Shown here: positions 1 through 13,047 of the stretch, piece by piece
Layout: each line of letters opens with the position of its first letter
How positions within the stretch are numbered: position 1 is the stretch's first letter
NCBI GenBank assembly: GCA_000231825.2
Contig: JH720361.1
Span: forward strand, 202,396 to 266,395
Source of the DNA: Tetrahymena elliotti 4EA
Lineage: Eukaryota; Ciliophora; Oligohymenophorea; Hymenostomatida; Tetrahymenidae
DNA length: 64,000 bases
Reading direction: 5' to 3'
Program-made: the position numbers and the translations under genes
Notes under the pieces: generated by a model
What the model was told of the DNA's origin: nothing
Databases searched by the model: none
Seen by the model: the letters and a program-made list of their open reading frames with translations, nothing else

Positions 1-123
1 GGTGATGCTAACAGCTCCTGGAAGAGTGGTAACTACGTAAAGTCTGGTTCACAAGTCTCTGCTTGGGTTAAATTATCTCTTGCTAAGAATTAATTCTCCA
101 ACAATGAACAAGCTATCTTTTGA
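1..123 (+). CDS. 3' end of a gene entering from the left; unknown protein
   Basis: The frame is open from base 1 to a TGA at 121-123 and gives 40 residues, with one in-frame TAA read as Gln. The visible part is polar and Ser/Lys/Asn-rich (WKSGNYVKSGSQVSAWVKL is readable near the start) and looks like the tail of a beta-rich, possibly secreted domain. No family can be named from so short a piece. Codon use matches the other genes here (Gln as TAA). It could also be only the last exon of a longer gene. Confidence 0.6.
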
Positions 124-921
124 AGAAATACCAAATATTTTAACAATATAAATTTAACAATTTTATAAAAATTTTTAGTAAATAGTATGAATTTCTTTAT
201 ATACAGTAAGAAATTTAAATATCAAAACAAACGTATCAAAATTTAACTTTACAAAATTCTTAAAAACTCATTTATTTATTATTTAAAAGAATATGATTTG
301 CTTATCCAAGAATTATAATTCTACTGTAAGTAAAATTTATCATTTCTTAAATGAAATATCTCAGTTTCATCCCAACTTAAAGTTAAGAAATAAACATTTT
401 ATTATTAATATTATATTAATAAAATTGATTCATAAAAATACAAAATATATTTGATTTCATGTTCACAAAATCTATTCATTTTACTTTAAATTTTACATTG
501 AATTTAGTTTATATAAAATTTTTAAAAGAATATGTTAAACTTCAACTTTAAAAAAATAAAAAGCTGTAATACCTATATATAATTTAAAATAAATATTTTT
601 CTTTTTTAATCTTAAAATACAGTTTACTTCTACTTGTATGTTTGTATATAAAATATTGGATTTAGTGAGTAAATTCAATGAGATTTGATTAATAAATAAA
701 TTGATAATTTGTTTGATAAAAGAGTGAATCAAATTTTTAACTAAAAAATAATCATCATAGATTTTTGTTAAAATAGCTAGAAATAGTAGCAAATAAAGTA
801 TTATTGAATGATAAATAACAAAGAAAATATCTATTAATTTTATATTAATTCAAATTTATATTAAAAATAAAGATTAATTAACATTATAATTACTATATCA
901 AAATTTTTAACTAAATAAAAT
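124..921. other. Intergenic, AT-rich, no gene seen
   Basis: About 0.8 kb of very AT-rich sequence between the TGA of the left partial gene and the ATG of the kinase gene. It presumably holds a 3' UTR and the next promoter. The open stretch at 535-792 on the minus strand encodes only low-complexity hydrophobic residues with no motif, so I do not call it. Confidence 0.6.
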
Positions 922-3372
922 ATGAAATACTTAAAATAGGTTTATGCAATTTCTTCAGGAACCAGAAGATACAGAAAACTCAAAGCTCTTTAATTCTATG
1001 CAAATTTATAGAGAAATGGTTATTTAGATGATAGCTTTGAATTAGCTAAAAAGAAAAAGAATTAAATCAAAAAGCCAGCTTAAAAAGCTGAATAAACATT
1101 GGAAGAATTTCTTGAAGAACACGATGTTGATGACAGCTTTGAATTAGCTAAAAAGCACTACAAAAGCAAAAAGGAAGAAATGAAAAAATAAGCAGCTAGC
1201 GTAGAAAAGAAAATCAGCAAGAATGAAAAGAAACAGAAAAAGTAAGGCTCAAAAAATGAATTTGTCTCTTCAGAATCTGATTTAGAGTTGATTTAAGAAA
1301 TAGAAAATGGCAGCAATTAAAAAAAAGAAAGAGTTGAAGAATAGGATTTCTCTTAGCACATTATGGATCTACCATAAGGAGATAAGTTAGTTTTCATATA
1401 AAATAAGCAGGTAAGATATTTTATTTATTCAATTGAACATAAATAGCCTCATATCTTTAGGATATTCTAATTATTAATTTTATTCTATGTCTGTTTGCTT
1501 GTTTCACATTCTTTCATTATAAAATAAAGAAAGTCATATTCACTGGTGAATTTGAAGTTTGCTGTTTGTACGGATAAGTACATGTTAATGGTTTGAGTTT
1601 AACAAGCAAAGATGTATCAGATAAATAAAAAGTATTTGTGCATAAAGCAAGTTCTTTAATGAAAAACAGTTTGCTATCATTTGACACAGTTTCTCGTGAT
1701 TCTACTATTTAAGACTCAAAGAATGCTGCTAAATTATTAGAAATAATAAATCATAATGTTATTTTAATTAATGGAAAGCAAGATTGTGATAAAATTATTG
1801 ACAAAATTTGTGAAAATTATGATGAGATTTCTAAAAAATTTGAATAGGGATTCTGTAACATTTTGTATATCCATCACTTTAAAGTATTAAATCACCAACT
1901 TATTCCTTTCAAAATTGTAAATGTCTTAACTACTGCTAAACAAATTGCTTCTACTTAAAATTATATCTAATGGACTGAACAATAGCAAAATTTTGTAGAC
2001 AATACTATCAAGTCTTTCATTAACACAAAAAATTAGTCAAAGTAAGTTTTTTACATTTTTATAAACAGAATATAAACAAAAATATAATCCAGAGCTAATA
2101 AATTAGTTTTGATATCGACACTATTTAATAGATGTCTATTGATACTAATTTAAAAACATGTTTCTTTTAACAATAAATAAGACTAAAATATTTTTATTTA
2201 AAAATAGTGATTTTAAGAGCCTTTTACTTTGTGGAAGTAAGAATTGTGGTAAAAGTATGTTTACTTTATATAATATTAATAGACTTTTGGATAGCTTTGA
2301 TAGAATATGTGTTTTAGATACCGATTTGGGTTAGAGCTTATTCCACTTTCCAGGAACTGTAAACTTATTTAGTATGAGCAAGAAGGATATTCATTTGTCA
2401 AATTTAACTCACATTCATTTCATCAAGCCAGTATTAAGTATATACGTTGGTGAATACAGTCCTTAGTATTTTATTCAATAATATATTGCAGGTATTAAGA
2501 AATGTTTCAAATTCTATTAAGAGTATTTCAGAAACTGTCCTATTATAGTTAATACTCACGGTTATGTAACTAATATTGGAGAGTTATTACTCTATGAAAT
2601 CTAAGATATAATTGAACCTAAATTCATAGCCTTACTTAGCACTAATGAAAAATTATTGCAGACTTTAACAGACAACAATGCAAGATTAGAAAGACTTTCT
2701 CTTACAACAAAATCTAAGGATATGCCTAGTTTTAAATCTAAAGTAGAAGATATTACCAATACCAGCTTCGAAGCTAATAAAGTTAAGGTAAACGAAGCTA
2801 AGAGACATAGAAAAGATGAAATTATTTTCTAATATTTAACCAACTAAGTCAAGTTAGACAATACTTATCCTTTCTAAAATTTATACTCATCTCAATATGG
2901 CTAATTATGTCTTTAGAAGCCATTTGAAGCTCCTTTAAGCTCTATAAAATTCTATTTACTAGAAAATCAAACATAAATTGAAGGCTTCAATGATATTGCA
3001 AAGCACTTTAATTGCTCTATTGTAGCTTTATTTGATTAATCATTTTCTTTTAGCAATTAAACAACAAATTGCATTGGCTTTGCATTTGTTAGAGATATTG
3101 ACCTTAAGAAAAACACTATTGATATCATCACAAGTTAATCTATTATTAATGATTTACCAAGAGTTTCAACCTTTATAAAATCTAATGAAATGGCATTTTC
3201 TAAGCATTTCTATTTATAAAATTACCATTCCTTCAATGAAATTTCAGAACTTACTTATGATGTAAATGGAGACTTCTCCTCTAAGAGAACTTTAGACGTT
3301 CCATTTGTTTTACCTAAATCAAGTGGATTAGGAAATATCTCATTTAGAACAAGAGTTTCAAATAGAAAATGA
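922..3372 (+). CDS. NOL9: GRC3/NOL9-type polynucleotide 5'-hydroxyl kinase
   Basis: Exons 922-1410, 1530-2041 and 2208-3372 give 721 aa, ending in TGA. The family (Clp1_P superfamily) phosphorylates 5'-OH RNA ends; GRC3/NOL9 acts in the nucleolus on ITS2 during pre-rRNA processing. The Walker A GSKNCGKS lies at residues 343-350, after hydrophobic strand LLLC. The family hallmark DTDLGQ is at 371-376. The C-terminal half continues in one frame through family-like segments (PIIVNTHGYV, LLSTNEKLL). The N-terminal about 160 residues are lysine-rich, fitting a nucleolar protein, and carry a DDSFELAKK motif twice (36-44 and 70-78). The second junction was fixed by phase: a TGA upstream in the kinase frame excludes earlier acceptors. 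GRC3 is preferred over CLP1 because of the long basic N-terminus; that choice is inference. Confidence 0.88.
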
Positions 3373-4435
3373 TCAAATTTAGATTAATTTAAATATTCTT
3401 AATTTTTAAAAATATGCTTCTTTGTTTGTTTACTTGCTAGATTGCATTTATAATTTATGTAATTGTTTGTGTATTTATTATTGATGTCTAATAATTTAAT
3501 TAATTTGGTCTTTTAAATAATTTATTTCTTCTTGCCCATTTCAATATTTTTTATAATTAATTTATTATCAAAAAAATTTATTTAATTAAAAAAAAGAGGA
3601 AAAAGTAAAAATCTTTTCAACTCCTCCCTCTCTCTATTTTTAAATAAGAGAGATTTTGAAGAAATACAAAAGTTATCTCAACTAAATAGAAATCTAAATG
3701 GAAAAGTTTTTAATCCAGGCAATTAATTCAATTCAGCAACACTCCATTTAAAAATTATTTGCATTAAACCTTCCAAAAGTTTTTCACAATACATTGCAAA
3801 TATATCTATTTAGATAACTCACTCAGAAAACTTCAAAGTCTCTCGAATCTCTTCACGTTCTTCTTTCACGTCTATCTCTTATTCCCTTAGGTAACATAAT
3901 CTCAGACAGATGCACAGATCATGACCGAAATAACAGAAACGCAGAGCTTGAGTGATTGAGAAAATATCGGCACTTGAAAAAGAAATAAAAAGAATAAATA
4001 ATTAAATAAAAAAAGAAGAAGAAATTTAAATATTTTTGAAATAAAAATTAAAAAAATAAGTTAAAAATAAAAAAATATTAATTAAAACAATTAGAAAATA
4101 AAACAAAAAATACAAGCAAGCAATTAAATCAAATAAGATAAATGAAAAATAAAATTAAATAATAAAAACAAATAAGAAATAACAAAAATAAGCAACTCTG
4201 AGCTGCTTTCATTTTCTTTTAACCATTATTACAAATTACTATTTCATGATGTTTTTATTTTGTTGAGCTTTTAATTAAAAAATCACTCTAATTTTTTACT
4301 AATAAATCACAAAAATTAAATTTCTTTTTTAATTGCGAATCAGTTTTTGTATGAAATATTTAATTGAAGATAGAAAATAATTAGATTTTTAAATTAAAGC
4401 ACAAATTTTTAAAATTTTTTGTTTGAAAAATAAAA
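3373..4435. other. Intergenic; contains a less AT-rich island near 3600-3980
   Basis: No protein frame is convincing. Between about 3600 and 3980 the base composition is visibly less AT-rich than the flanks. This part holds a pyrimidine-rich run (3621-3635) with an imperfect hairpin (about 3629-3653) and a 12-codon ATG...TGA mini-ORF starting near 3923. It may be the 5' UTR of the next gene or a small non-coding RNA. I found no match to known RNA motifs. Confidence 0.45.
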
Positions 4436-5137
4436 ATGAATATTGAGTTAACTTCTAAGAATTATAGAGAAGAAAGTAAAAATGATTCAAAATTGAATTA
4501 GCGGAAATAGGAGGAATGTGAGGAATAAGAGGAAGAAGATGGAATTTCTTTGGATTAAATGAATGAAGAGTTAGAAAAGAAATATATCTCACGTAGAGAA
4601 CTATTTTAAAATATAAAATACCCTCCTTAAACAGATAAAAAAATAATTGTATCACCAAATGATGAAGGGTTAGGGTTTAGATATGACTGCTACAACAGCT
4701 CAACTTTAGGAAAATATTTAACTGAAAAGGAATTTAGAGATTCTGTTTATGATTTAACAAAAATTTGTAGTATTCAATTTGCAAAAAAGCTTAAAAGAGA
4801 GAAAAACGATCCTTTTTCTACAGAAAAGAAAATGTTACTTTTAAATATTCCTATGCTAGCTATTGCAGTACTTCTATTTTCTTTAAGAGTTTTTGATACT
4901 GTTACAAACAATTATACTTTTGAAATCGGAGTTGCCTTTTATGGGGTGGGAATGATGTTTATATTTTATAACTTCATTAAAACTCAAATTAGAAAGCCAG
5001 ATATGACAAGTTATGAAAAATCAACATATGAAGAACTTTAAAAGAAGATAGTTGAAATGAATAAACAACATTTATAAAGAGGAATCAAGTGGATTTTACA
5101 TCCTAAATTATATTGGATAGAGATACATATTCTTTGA
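4436..5137 (+). CDS. Two-helix membrane protein, unknown function
   Basis: A single-exon frame of 233 codons ends in TGA and uses TAA/TAG as Gln. The first 130 residues are charged: an acidic tract of Glu residues near residues 30-45, then basic segments. Two hydrophobic segments follow at about 134-152 (LLNIPMLAIAVLLFSLRVF) and 163-182 (IGVAFYGVGMMFIFYNFIK). The C-terminus is short and basic-aromatic. There is no signal peptide, so a tail-proximal hairpin in the ER, a vesicle or the mitochondrial membrane is plausible. No family was recognised. The gene could be ciliate-specific. Confidence 0.72.
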
Positions 5138-5551
5138 TTTATTTCCACCATTTATTAAATTACAAAAATAATATTAAAATCATATCTATTAATATATTTT
5201 GTTCAACCTTTAAAATATTTCATTTTAAAATAAATTCAATTTGACTAAAAAAAATAATTTAAACATTGTTAATGAATTTGTTAAACAATATTTATGTGGG
5301 TGTGTTGTGTATTTTAGATATGATTTGAAAGTATTAATTAATTATTACAACGTTATAAATCTAATTAGATATTTTGTTATGACTTCTTTACTTACCTAAA
5401 TTTGCTTGAATAACTATTTTTTGATAATTAATTATCATAACAAAAACTAAATTGCTGACCTTCATTTGATTTAATTAAAACTTCTTTTTGTTTAAGCTAT
5501 CTAAAAAAAGCAATTCATTGTATTTAAAGTAGGAATTATAAAAATAGAAAT
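5138..5551. other. Intergenic, no gene seen
   Basis: About 0.4 kb of AT-rich sequence between two plus-strand genes, with no open frame of note. It probably contains the 3' UTR of the membrane protein gene and the promoter of the next gene. Confidence 0.6.
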
Positions 5552-7415
5552 ATGGCTGACCATCACGATGATGATTTTGTGAAGGTTTATTTTTAAATTC
5601 AATAATGACATTTAAATTTAAATGTTATTGATTATTTCAATAGAATTATGAAGATCAAGATTCTTCTGGCGAATTTGAAGCCAAAGTTAATGAAACTATT
5701 TCAGTAAATTAGAAAAATACATTTTATATAAAAGTGTGAAAAAGGTTTTTGATTCCTTAAAAAATAGGCTCACATGAAATAAACAGTTAATAGGCCTGTA
5801 TCAAAATCAGGTAGACCTGAATCTAGCAGATACAATGCCTTGAATTATAAAAATGGGAATGGAAGTTAGAATAATATAAATTTCAAAGATTAAGACTAAT
5901 AATAAGAAAATAATCTTGAAAATGGAAAAAATAAAGATAAGGATAGAGATAACAAATAAGACCAACAATAAAATAAAAATAAATAAATTTATGAAGCCCT
6001 TAAAAAACAGTCTTCTTAATAGTAAAATATTATTTTATTATTGTAATAAACAAGAAAATGTTTAGGTTTAATTGTGGAATTTATATCATATCAACAAAAA
6101 ATAACTATTTTGAATTGTGTTTGATAATTAAATTATTATTTTAAAATAGAATAGTAAACCCAGTAATTTAAAAAATGAGTAAATTTATAGCCTTCCACCA
6201 CATTTCTTTAGAAACATTTTGGAAATCTTCTCGTATCTACGTGGAGCTAGACGAGTTTGTAGAGTACTGCTTGGAAATCGGAATGTAAATACAAGAATGG
6301 GAACTTGAAACTGTATAAAAAGAATTAACAGATTAAGAAGGCTATGTGACAATAAAAATTTTATGTGATAAGATTTAACCTTGGCACAACTAAGAAAGTA
6401 ATTTTTAAAATAGTTTTTTCCATTAATTTTGAAAATTGCTTTTTATAAAATTAGATGCTATGCTTGAGTTTATTAGAGAGAAAGTTCTAACAATGGCTTA
6501 AAGCTCAAAAAAGAAGTTTAGAGTATAAAGCTAGAAGTTAGCAAGACAATAAAGTGCAAAAAATACTATTGGCTCTCAAACATAATAGAGACCTCAAAGT
6601 GGTTACTCTTAAGACTTCTAGTAAAATTATTTTTAAGAAATACTTTTTTAAAGTTTTGTTTTATTTAGAAATTAGTTCATATTTCATGAAAATAAATCTA
6701 AAGTCTATCTATAAAAGCACAAAGAAAAAGAAAAAGATCAAGATAAATTCCTCAATATAACAATCAGCAAAAATAAAAATGAGTTTGAATATGAAGCTCT
6801 TATCAAAATGGGTGAAGCTAATGAAATACAAGAAGAGCTCAAAAACAGAATCAACTACAGAGCTTATAAAAATTCTGTAAAATTCTTATTTTTGTTTAAA
6901 ATTTTTATGTTTATTATTCTATATTTATCAGGATGGAAATATGTTGGTTCATATGTACGATGGTGATAGATTCTTAACAGAAATGAGTCTAATTGAGTTT
7001 AGAAGAGAACACACTTCTTTAAAGCTCCAATATAACAAATCAAAGAATTTAAAAATTTGGGATGTATTATCTGAAAATAAAAAGGCTATCAAAGGAAGAG
7101 ATTTTTCAAAAAATGTACAGAAAAATGAAACTCAACCTCAAGATTAGTTAGAACTTGTTGGAGGTAATCCTAATTTTAGTTTCTTATAAAAAATTTAAAT
7201 AAATAAAAATAGATATATCAGGAGGAAAAAAGGCTAAACCCACTCGCCAACAAGAATTAAAGAAAGTTTTACTTGAAACTATGTGGCTCAGTAATATACT
7301 AAATGAACAAAGTGGTATATTAAATAAAAAAGGTATTAATGTTAATAATCAACTCAATAAGTCTTACAGTGCTCTTAATGTTAATAGATCTATGAGTGCC
7401 TCCCATCAATTTTGA
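5552..7415 (+). CDS. 480-aa charged, coiled-coil-prone protein of unknown function
   Basis: Seven exons (5552-5584, 5644-5703, 5768-6021, 6150-6397, 6455-6876, 6932-7163, 7222-7415) sum to 481 codons with all phases matching. The N-terminus is acidic (DHHDDDFVK), followed by an Asn/Gln/Lys-rich linker. A compact segment from about residue 125 (FIAFHHISLETFWKSSRIYV) is probably helical. A conserved-looking folded part near 330-380 contains GNMLVHMYDGDRFLTEMSLI followed by basic helices. No catalytic motif was seen and I do not recognise the family. The start is the first ATG after AT-rich non-coding sequence. Exon 1 is only 33 nt; a second ATG at 6175 could be mistaken for the start of a separate gene, but exon phases join the two halves cleanly. 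Confidence 0.7.
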
Positions 7416-8449
7416 TTTATTTATTGTCTTTGTATACAATTTATGATATTAATATCTTAAAAAACAAAAAATAGAATTTCTAAAATTTACAAAAATTAAT
7501 TAATTTAATATTAGATTAAACATTTCAGGTTATTTTCATACAAATTCATCAAAAACATAAATAGAAAATTTTCACTAATAGTTTTAAAAAGCATGAAATA
7601 TTTAATTTTATTTATTACTCTTACAAAGCTTAGTAGGGTCTTTTAAAGAATTTGTTGAGTTATTCAAAATATTTCATATTTCAGAGATGAAATAAAATAA
7701 TAAAATAAATAAGATTTCAACTTCATTTGTATTTAAAAATATAACAATAAGGTATATTTTTTTAAATAAATCATAATTAAAATAGGAGTTATTTTCATTA
7801 AATATTATTTTGGAATTTTATTTTAATCTTCATTTTTTTTCTTATTAATTTATTAATGATAAATTTTACGCTCACTCAACTTATGTAATTAATTTTTAAT
7901 ACTTTTTTTTGAACTAAAATATTTTTAATTTATTAAAAATATATTTCGTCTTTTAATTTAATGTATTGAATTAAATAATAAAATTTCTTTTTAACTCTAA
8001 ATGCATTTTAATTTAGAATCAACAAAAAAGATTAATGAATTAATATCGATTATTGAATTTTTAAGAACAGTGAAAAATATAAAAAATTTACTGATATTTT
8101 TAACAAGTAAAATAAATAACAAAAAATAATTACTGACTTTTCTTGATTTGCAATTTCTGTTTGATACTGGTATTTTTTTAATAACTAATGTTTCTATGTT
8201 TTAATGAATGAGTAATAGACAGATAGTTTTAAAGGAATATATATAATATTTTAAAATAATCTCTATTAGCTAACTAAAAAATCAAACTGATTATCTTACT
8301 TTTTTTTACTAATTTTTTCAAACTTAATTAAAAATATCGAATAATCATCAATCATTTAGTAATTAGTAAGATAGGAATTTAATTTTTGTAGAAGGATATT
8401 ATTATTTCAAACTTACAATTAACCTGAAGTTAGTTTATTTTCATACAAA
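7416..8449. other. Intergenic, no gene seen
   Basis: About 1 kb of very AT-rich sequence with many T and A runs between two plus-strand genes. No coding frame, hairpin or repeat could be supported. Confidence 0.6.
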
Positions 8450-11400
8450 ATGTATTAAATGTACAATCAACCTAACGATTTTTAAAGCAACTATGGTAAC
8501 TAGTAAAAATTTTAGAGATAGAATGAGGATCCTATGAGAGATATCAAAAAAAACTATGGTGAATATCTGAGATAATAGGTAAAAAATATAATTAATTGCT
8601 GTTGCAATTTAAAGCTTTTAAAAATATTCTAATAGATAAAACACAATGAAGAAAAAAAGAAATAGGAAAAGTTTGGAGGTAATTCTAATAGGTAGTAGGA
8701 TGATTACTATAAAATGAACGATATTTCCAATTAACAATATTAAATACCTCAAGATAAGCAACAAGCATATCAAAGAAATAGAAATGATTATGAATCTGAC
8801 TAAATAAGTAACAAATCTCCAAACGGAAAGATTTATGGAGATTATTTAAAGAAGCAAGTATTCCTTATTAGACTACTATAAGTTAGATGGGTTTATTTTC
8901 ATTAAAATATTTAAAATTTTTAGATTGATGAAAAGAAAAAGAACACAAATGTAAATACTGATTTCAAATAGCAAAAAATTCAAGAATTATAAGAAAGGAT
9001 GGCAGCAAGAAATGATAATCCTTATGGAAAGTATTTTTATATCAGTAATGGTTATAATAATTAATTGTGTTTATTTTTATCTAAATAGAGGAGGATCAGG
9101 AGCTCCTCTCATTGGTAAAAATGGAGAAATTATTTCTAGTCGTAAGCCAGATGCATAGTTAGTTTAATATGATTATTTAGGGGGTAAAAACTAAGATACT
9201 TCTAATAACATTACAACTTCATAGCCAAGTTATTCACTAGGTCGTTAATTTCCTTAACAGTCAAGTATGCATGATTCTTTGACAAATAAGATAAATGAAA
9301 GATTAAATTTGAAACCTAAAGCAGGAGATTAAAATTATTTTGATAAAAAGGATTTTTATAGAGAGAATATAAGCTCTAATATTGATTAATCAACTGCCAT
9401 AGGAGGTAACTACAAAAATAATGAAAAAGAAAGCTTAAAATAAGTTTAATCAGAAAGTAAACATTTATTTTTTTAGATTTAATTGGTGAATTTATAAAAA
9501 AATATTTTAATAATAAAAACAAACTAAAATAATAAATAGATACAACAAATTTTAGAAGAAATAATAAAAGATTGATCGATAGTGAGAACTAGAATGAGGC
9601 TGATTTTATGAGAAAAGAAAAGCAGAAATAAGAGATCAGCAATGCATTGTAAGAATAAATTATGCTTAAGGATAGGTAGAAATAATTAGAAAAAGAAAGA
9701 GAGAGAGAAGAAGAAATGAAATTTGAAGAAAGAGTAAAGAAAGAGAGAGAACAAATGGAAAAACAAATTAAAGAAGAGGAAGAGAAAAAGAAGAAAAAGG
9801 TTTCAGATGTTTAAAAAGAAAATGAAGAATTATAAAAGTAAAAGAAAAATAAAGTAATTCCTTATCATTTAGATGAAGAAACTCCACAAAAATCATCATA
9901 AAACACCCAAAAAGCAACAATCATCTAAAAACAAAACACATTAGACAACACAAATTCTACTAAAAATTATTCTAATAATTAAGTCAACCCTATCCAATCT
10001 ACTTAGTAACAGTATACAAATACTAACAATATGAATGACTTTTTAACTGTTTTCACTAACTACTAACAACCTAACTATTATAGCACATAAAATCAAGCTT
10101 ATGCATAGCAGATGCAATAAAATTCAACTAAGAATATGTATAGTAGCATTCCTTATAATTACTCTCCAAACAGTGACATCCTTTCAAACACTTTCTACTT
10201 GTAAAGGTAAACAAAACTTAAAAATTCATTCAAAGGTTTATTTTTTTTTTTGATAAAATAAAAGATTGGCTTTGAATAGCTAAGAGTAAAGAAACAGAGA
10301 TATTCTTCCTGAAATAAATAACATGAAATAATAAATTTAAGATTAATATAAAAACCTTTAACTTGATGTTCATAGAGCTAAATTAGAAAATATTTAGGCT
10401 ATTGATGAAAGAAATAAGTACGGTACTGTAAGTAGACAACAAATAAATCCTTATACAATAGATTATTCTGATTTTAATGCATATAATGCCAATAACAACT
10501 TTAACACTAATAACAACTTAAATTTATATGGCAATCAACAATATCAGAACATGTACAGATAGTAGTATTTCATTTATTTACATCAGAAAATATAAATAAT
10601 TTTTTTATTAATAGTACCAAAAGCAGAGAATCTACAGGATATTAAAGTTAGAGAAGGTAAGTAAGCTCAGCTGATAATAACTAGCTTAATCTTATTTAAA
10701 ATAAACCTATGATGAATTAAGAAAGATAAGAAGAATATAATGTTTAGTCGTTAGATGCTGAGAGTAAGATGATACCTATGGATTTAATAGATCATCTTAA
10801 ATTAAAAGATAAATTAACTATGTCTTAGCTTATAAACTATGATTAAGATTATTCATAAAATACTATAAATAATAATTAATAAGAATTAGATAATAACCCA
10901 AATACAAAAATTTGGGATATTCCCACTATGAATAGTGACATTACTAAAGATATAGATAAAATACTTAGTCATTAATCACATTAGATTTAATAAACAGTTA
11001 TGATGTAGCAAAAAGAAGAAGAGCTGATGAGATAAAAGTACAGCTCATAGAGCCAGTATAGAAATAAAATAAAAAGTGAAACTACCTTCAATATGGCTGC
11101 AAAAGGAATACTAGATCAAACAGGGTATAGTAATCACAGCAACAACAGAAACACAGAAAATATAAAAAGAAATAATTAAAATTAATTTTAAAGTAACAAT
11201 TTTGATGGAAACCACTAAAATTTTAATAACAACAATCAGTTTTAAAAAGATTTTGGTTATGATGATAAAAGCAATGATTTACAAAACCTAAATATGTCAG
11301 ACTTGTAACTGAAATTTGAAAGAGATAATGAAATAAATAGATAGCAAGGTAATAATTAAGATGATCATGAATACTAATATCAAAATAGAGACACTTAATA

Positions 11401-11722
11401 GAACAGAAATGATATTTTTGAATATAAAAGAAACCATGATTATGATCAATAAGATAATCAAGACGAAGATAGTGATGAAATTAAAAAGTAAAAAGCCCTT
11501 AGAGAAATCAGAGAAAGATTTCATTTAAGTACTGTTAATGAAGAATTTAACGAAAAGACAAGATAACTAAGCACAATCTTAGAAACTGGAAAATACTAAG
11601 ATAACAAAGAGCTTTACGAAAGTTTAAGAAATGTAGAAGACCCTGATTTTTATAAATTAGATGAACTTATAAAATAATTTAAATCTACACATATCCAACC
11701 TAATAATAATAAAAAATTTTGA
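8450..11722 (+). CDS. 966-aa protein with repeated YGxYLxxQI motifs, possible ciliary/centrosomal
   Basis: Seven exons (8450-8578, 8636-8857, 8924-9030, 9089-9456, 9540-10206, 10265-10564, 10615-11722) total 967 codons, all phases consistent. The N-terminus has two copies of the same module, YGEYLRQQI (36-44) and YGDYLKKQI (110-118), each followed by a basic helix (EKKK) and each with a phase-0 intron immediately before the Ile. Next comes NPYGKGGSGAPL (149-160). Around 300-350 is a long charged coiled coil (KEREREEEMKFEERVKK). The rest is Gln/Asn-rich with a second helical region near the C-terminus. The combination of YGxxLxxQIxxK and NPYGxxGGGAP-like motifs reminds me of centrosomal/ciliary coiled-coil proteins such as CSPP1; that link is inference from memory of motif style. 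Two in-frame ATGs exist (8450 and 8459); the first is used. Confidence 0.78.
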
Positions 11723-13047
11723 ATATTATTAACAATCAAGTATATAAATAAATCTAATAATTTAAATATAAATAAAGACATTTTAACTAAAAATTTTAGA
11801 ATTTTTTTAAAGAATAATTATTTTCTAAATTAAAAAGAAGTTTGTTACATAGATTTTATTGAAAAACATAATATTATTAAATTTATTTTATTCTTTAAAT
11901 TTAAAATAAGTTTCAAATTAATATTTTATTATTAAAAGATTTTAACTTAAAATTTTATCTTAGCATGTCTTGTTATACTTAATTAGGGCATAGTATTCTC
12001 AATTATATTCAAAAAAGATTGTAAGTTTTAAGAAATTAGAATAAAATTGTTGAAAGATATTTAAAATGTTGTAAATTGAAGTATGAAAAGTAGTTATTTA
12101 TTTAATTAATTCATCATTTATTTTTTTATTTAATTTTTTTTAATTTGTAGATGAGTATCTGAAAAATTTAAATTAAATTTGAGCTTTGCAATTTGCAAAA
12201 TGATAAAATAAAGAATTATTTTAGAAAAAGAAACCTTATGAATTTTTCTGGTAAAAAATGAAGACGAATAAGAAATATGTAAAAAAGATAATATTGATCA
12301 CAAAAAAAAGGAAGAATATTTTTCCAATTATTATACTTGTATAGCTGCAATGAAATTAAAACATTTGATTGGTTTTCTTTGATTCAAAGTTAATTTATCA
12401 ATGGAACTTATTTTTTAATGGTAATTTGTATCAAAATTATCAATATGTAAGTTATTTTTTTACAAAAAGTTAAATTTAATGCTCCTAAATTTCCCAAAGT
12501 TTTCTCTTCAAAGCATATTTTTATTTTTTAAATCAAATCTTTTTCCATTTTATTTTTGTTTTTTAGATTTTTTGAGGAGAATCGAATAAAAAATTTTCAG
12601 AAATTTCTCCAAAAAAATTAAGAATATCATTTAAGTTGAAAAATTAGAATCGAAAAAGGATGTCGAATAAATCTAGAAAACTTATTTCAGAATTTTAGAA
12701 GATTATACTATTTTATGGAAGATTTTAATTCTTTGATTACTTGAAATAAATGAATTGACATGAGATTATTCATTGGTTGATTAGCTATTACATCAGCAAA
12801 TTATTTATCATGATTGATTGATATTTAATTACTTTATAAGGGAATGTAAATGCTGGTTCATTCTCATAAACTGATTAAGTCATTTACCAATTATTTTTGA
12901 TAAAATAAAAACAAACAAGTTTTTATATATTGTATCAGACTTAATTATAATTAATAAATTATCTATATTTTTCTTTCCATAAATAATTTCAAACATATAG
13001 AACATATTAAATATTGATTTATTCTACATTATAAAAGTAAAGTTAAA
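11723..13047. other. Intergenic, no gene seen
   Basis: About 1.3 kb of AT-rich sequence between two plus-strand genes. Short ATG-started frames hit TGA quickly (for example near 12238). No motif, repeat or RNA could be supported. Confidence 0.6.

Noticed and set aside
4664..4682. Telomere-like GGGTTAGGGTTTAG
   Set aside because: It is inside the coding frame of the two-helix membrane protein (codons for E-G-L-G-F-R), occurs once, and is not the CCCCAA/GGGGTT repeat of Tetrahymena.
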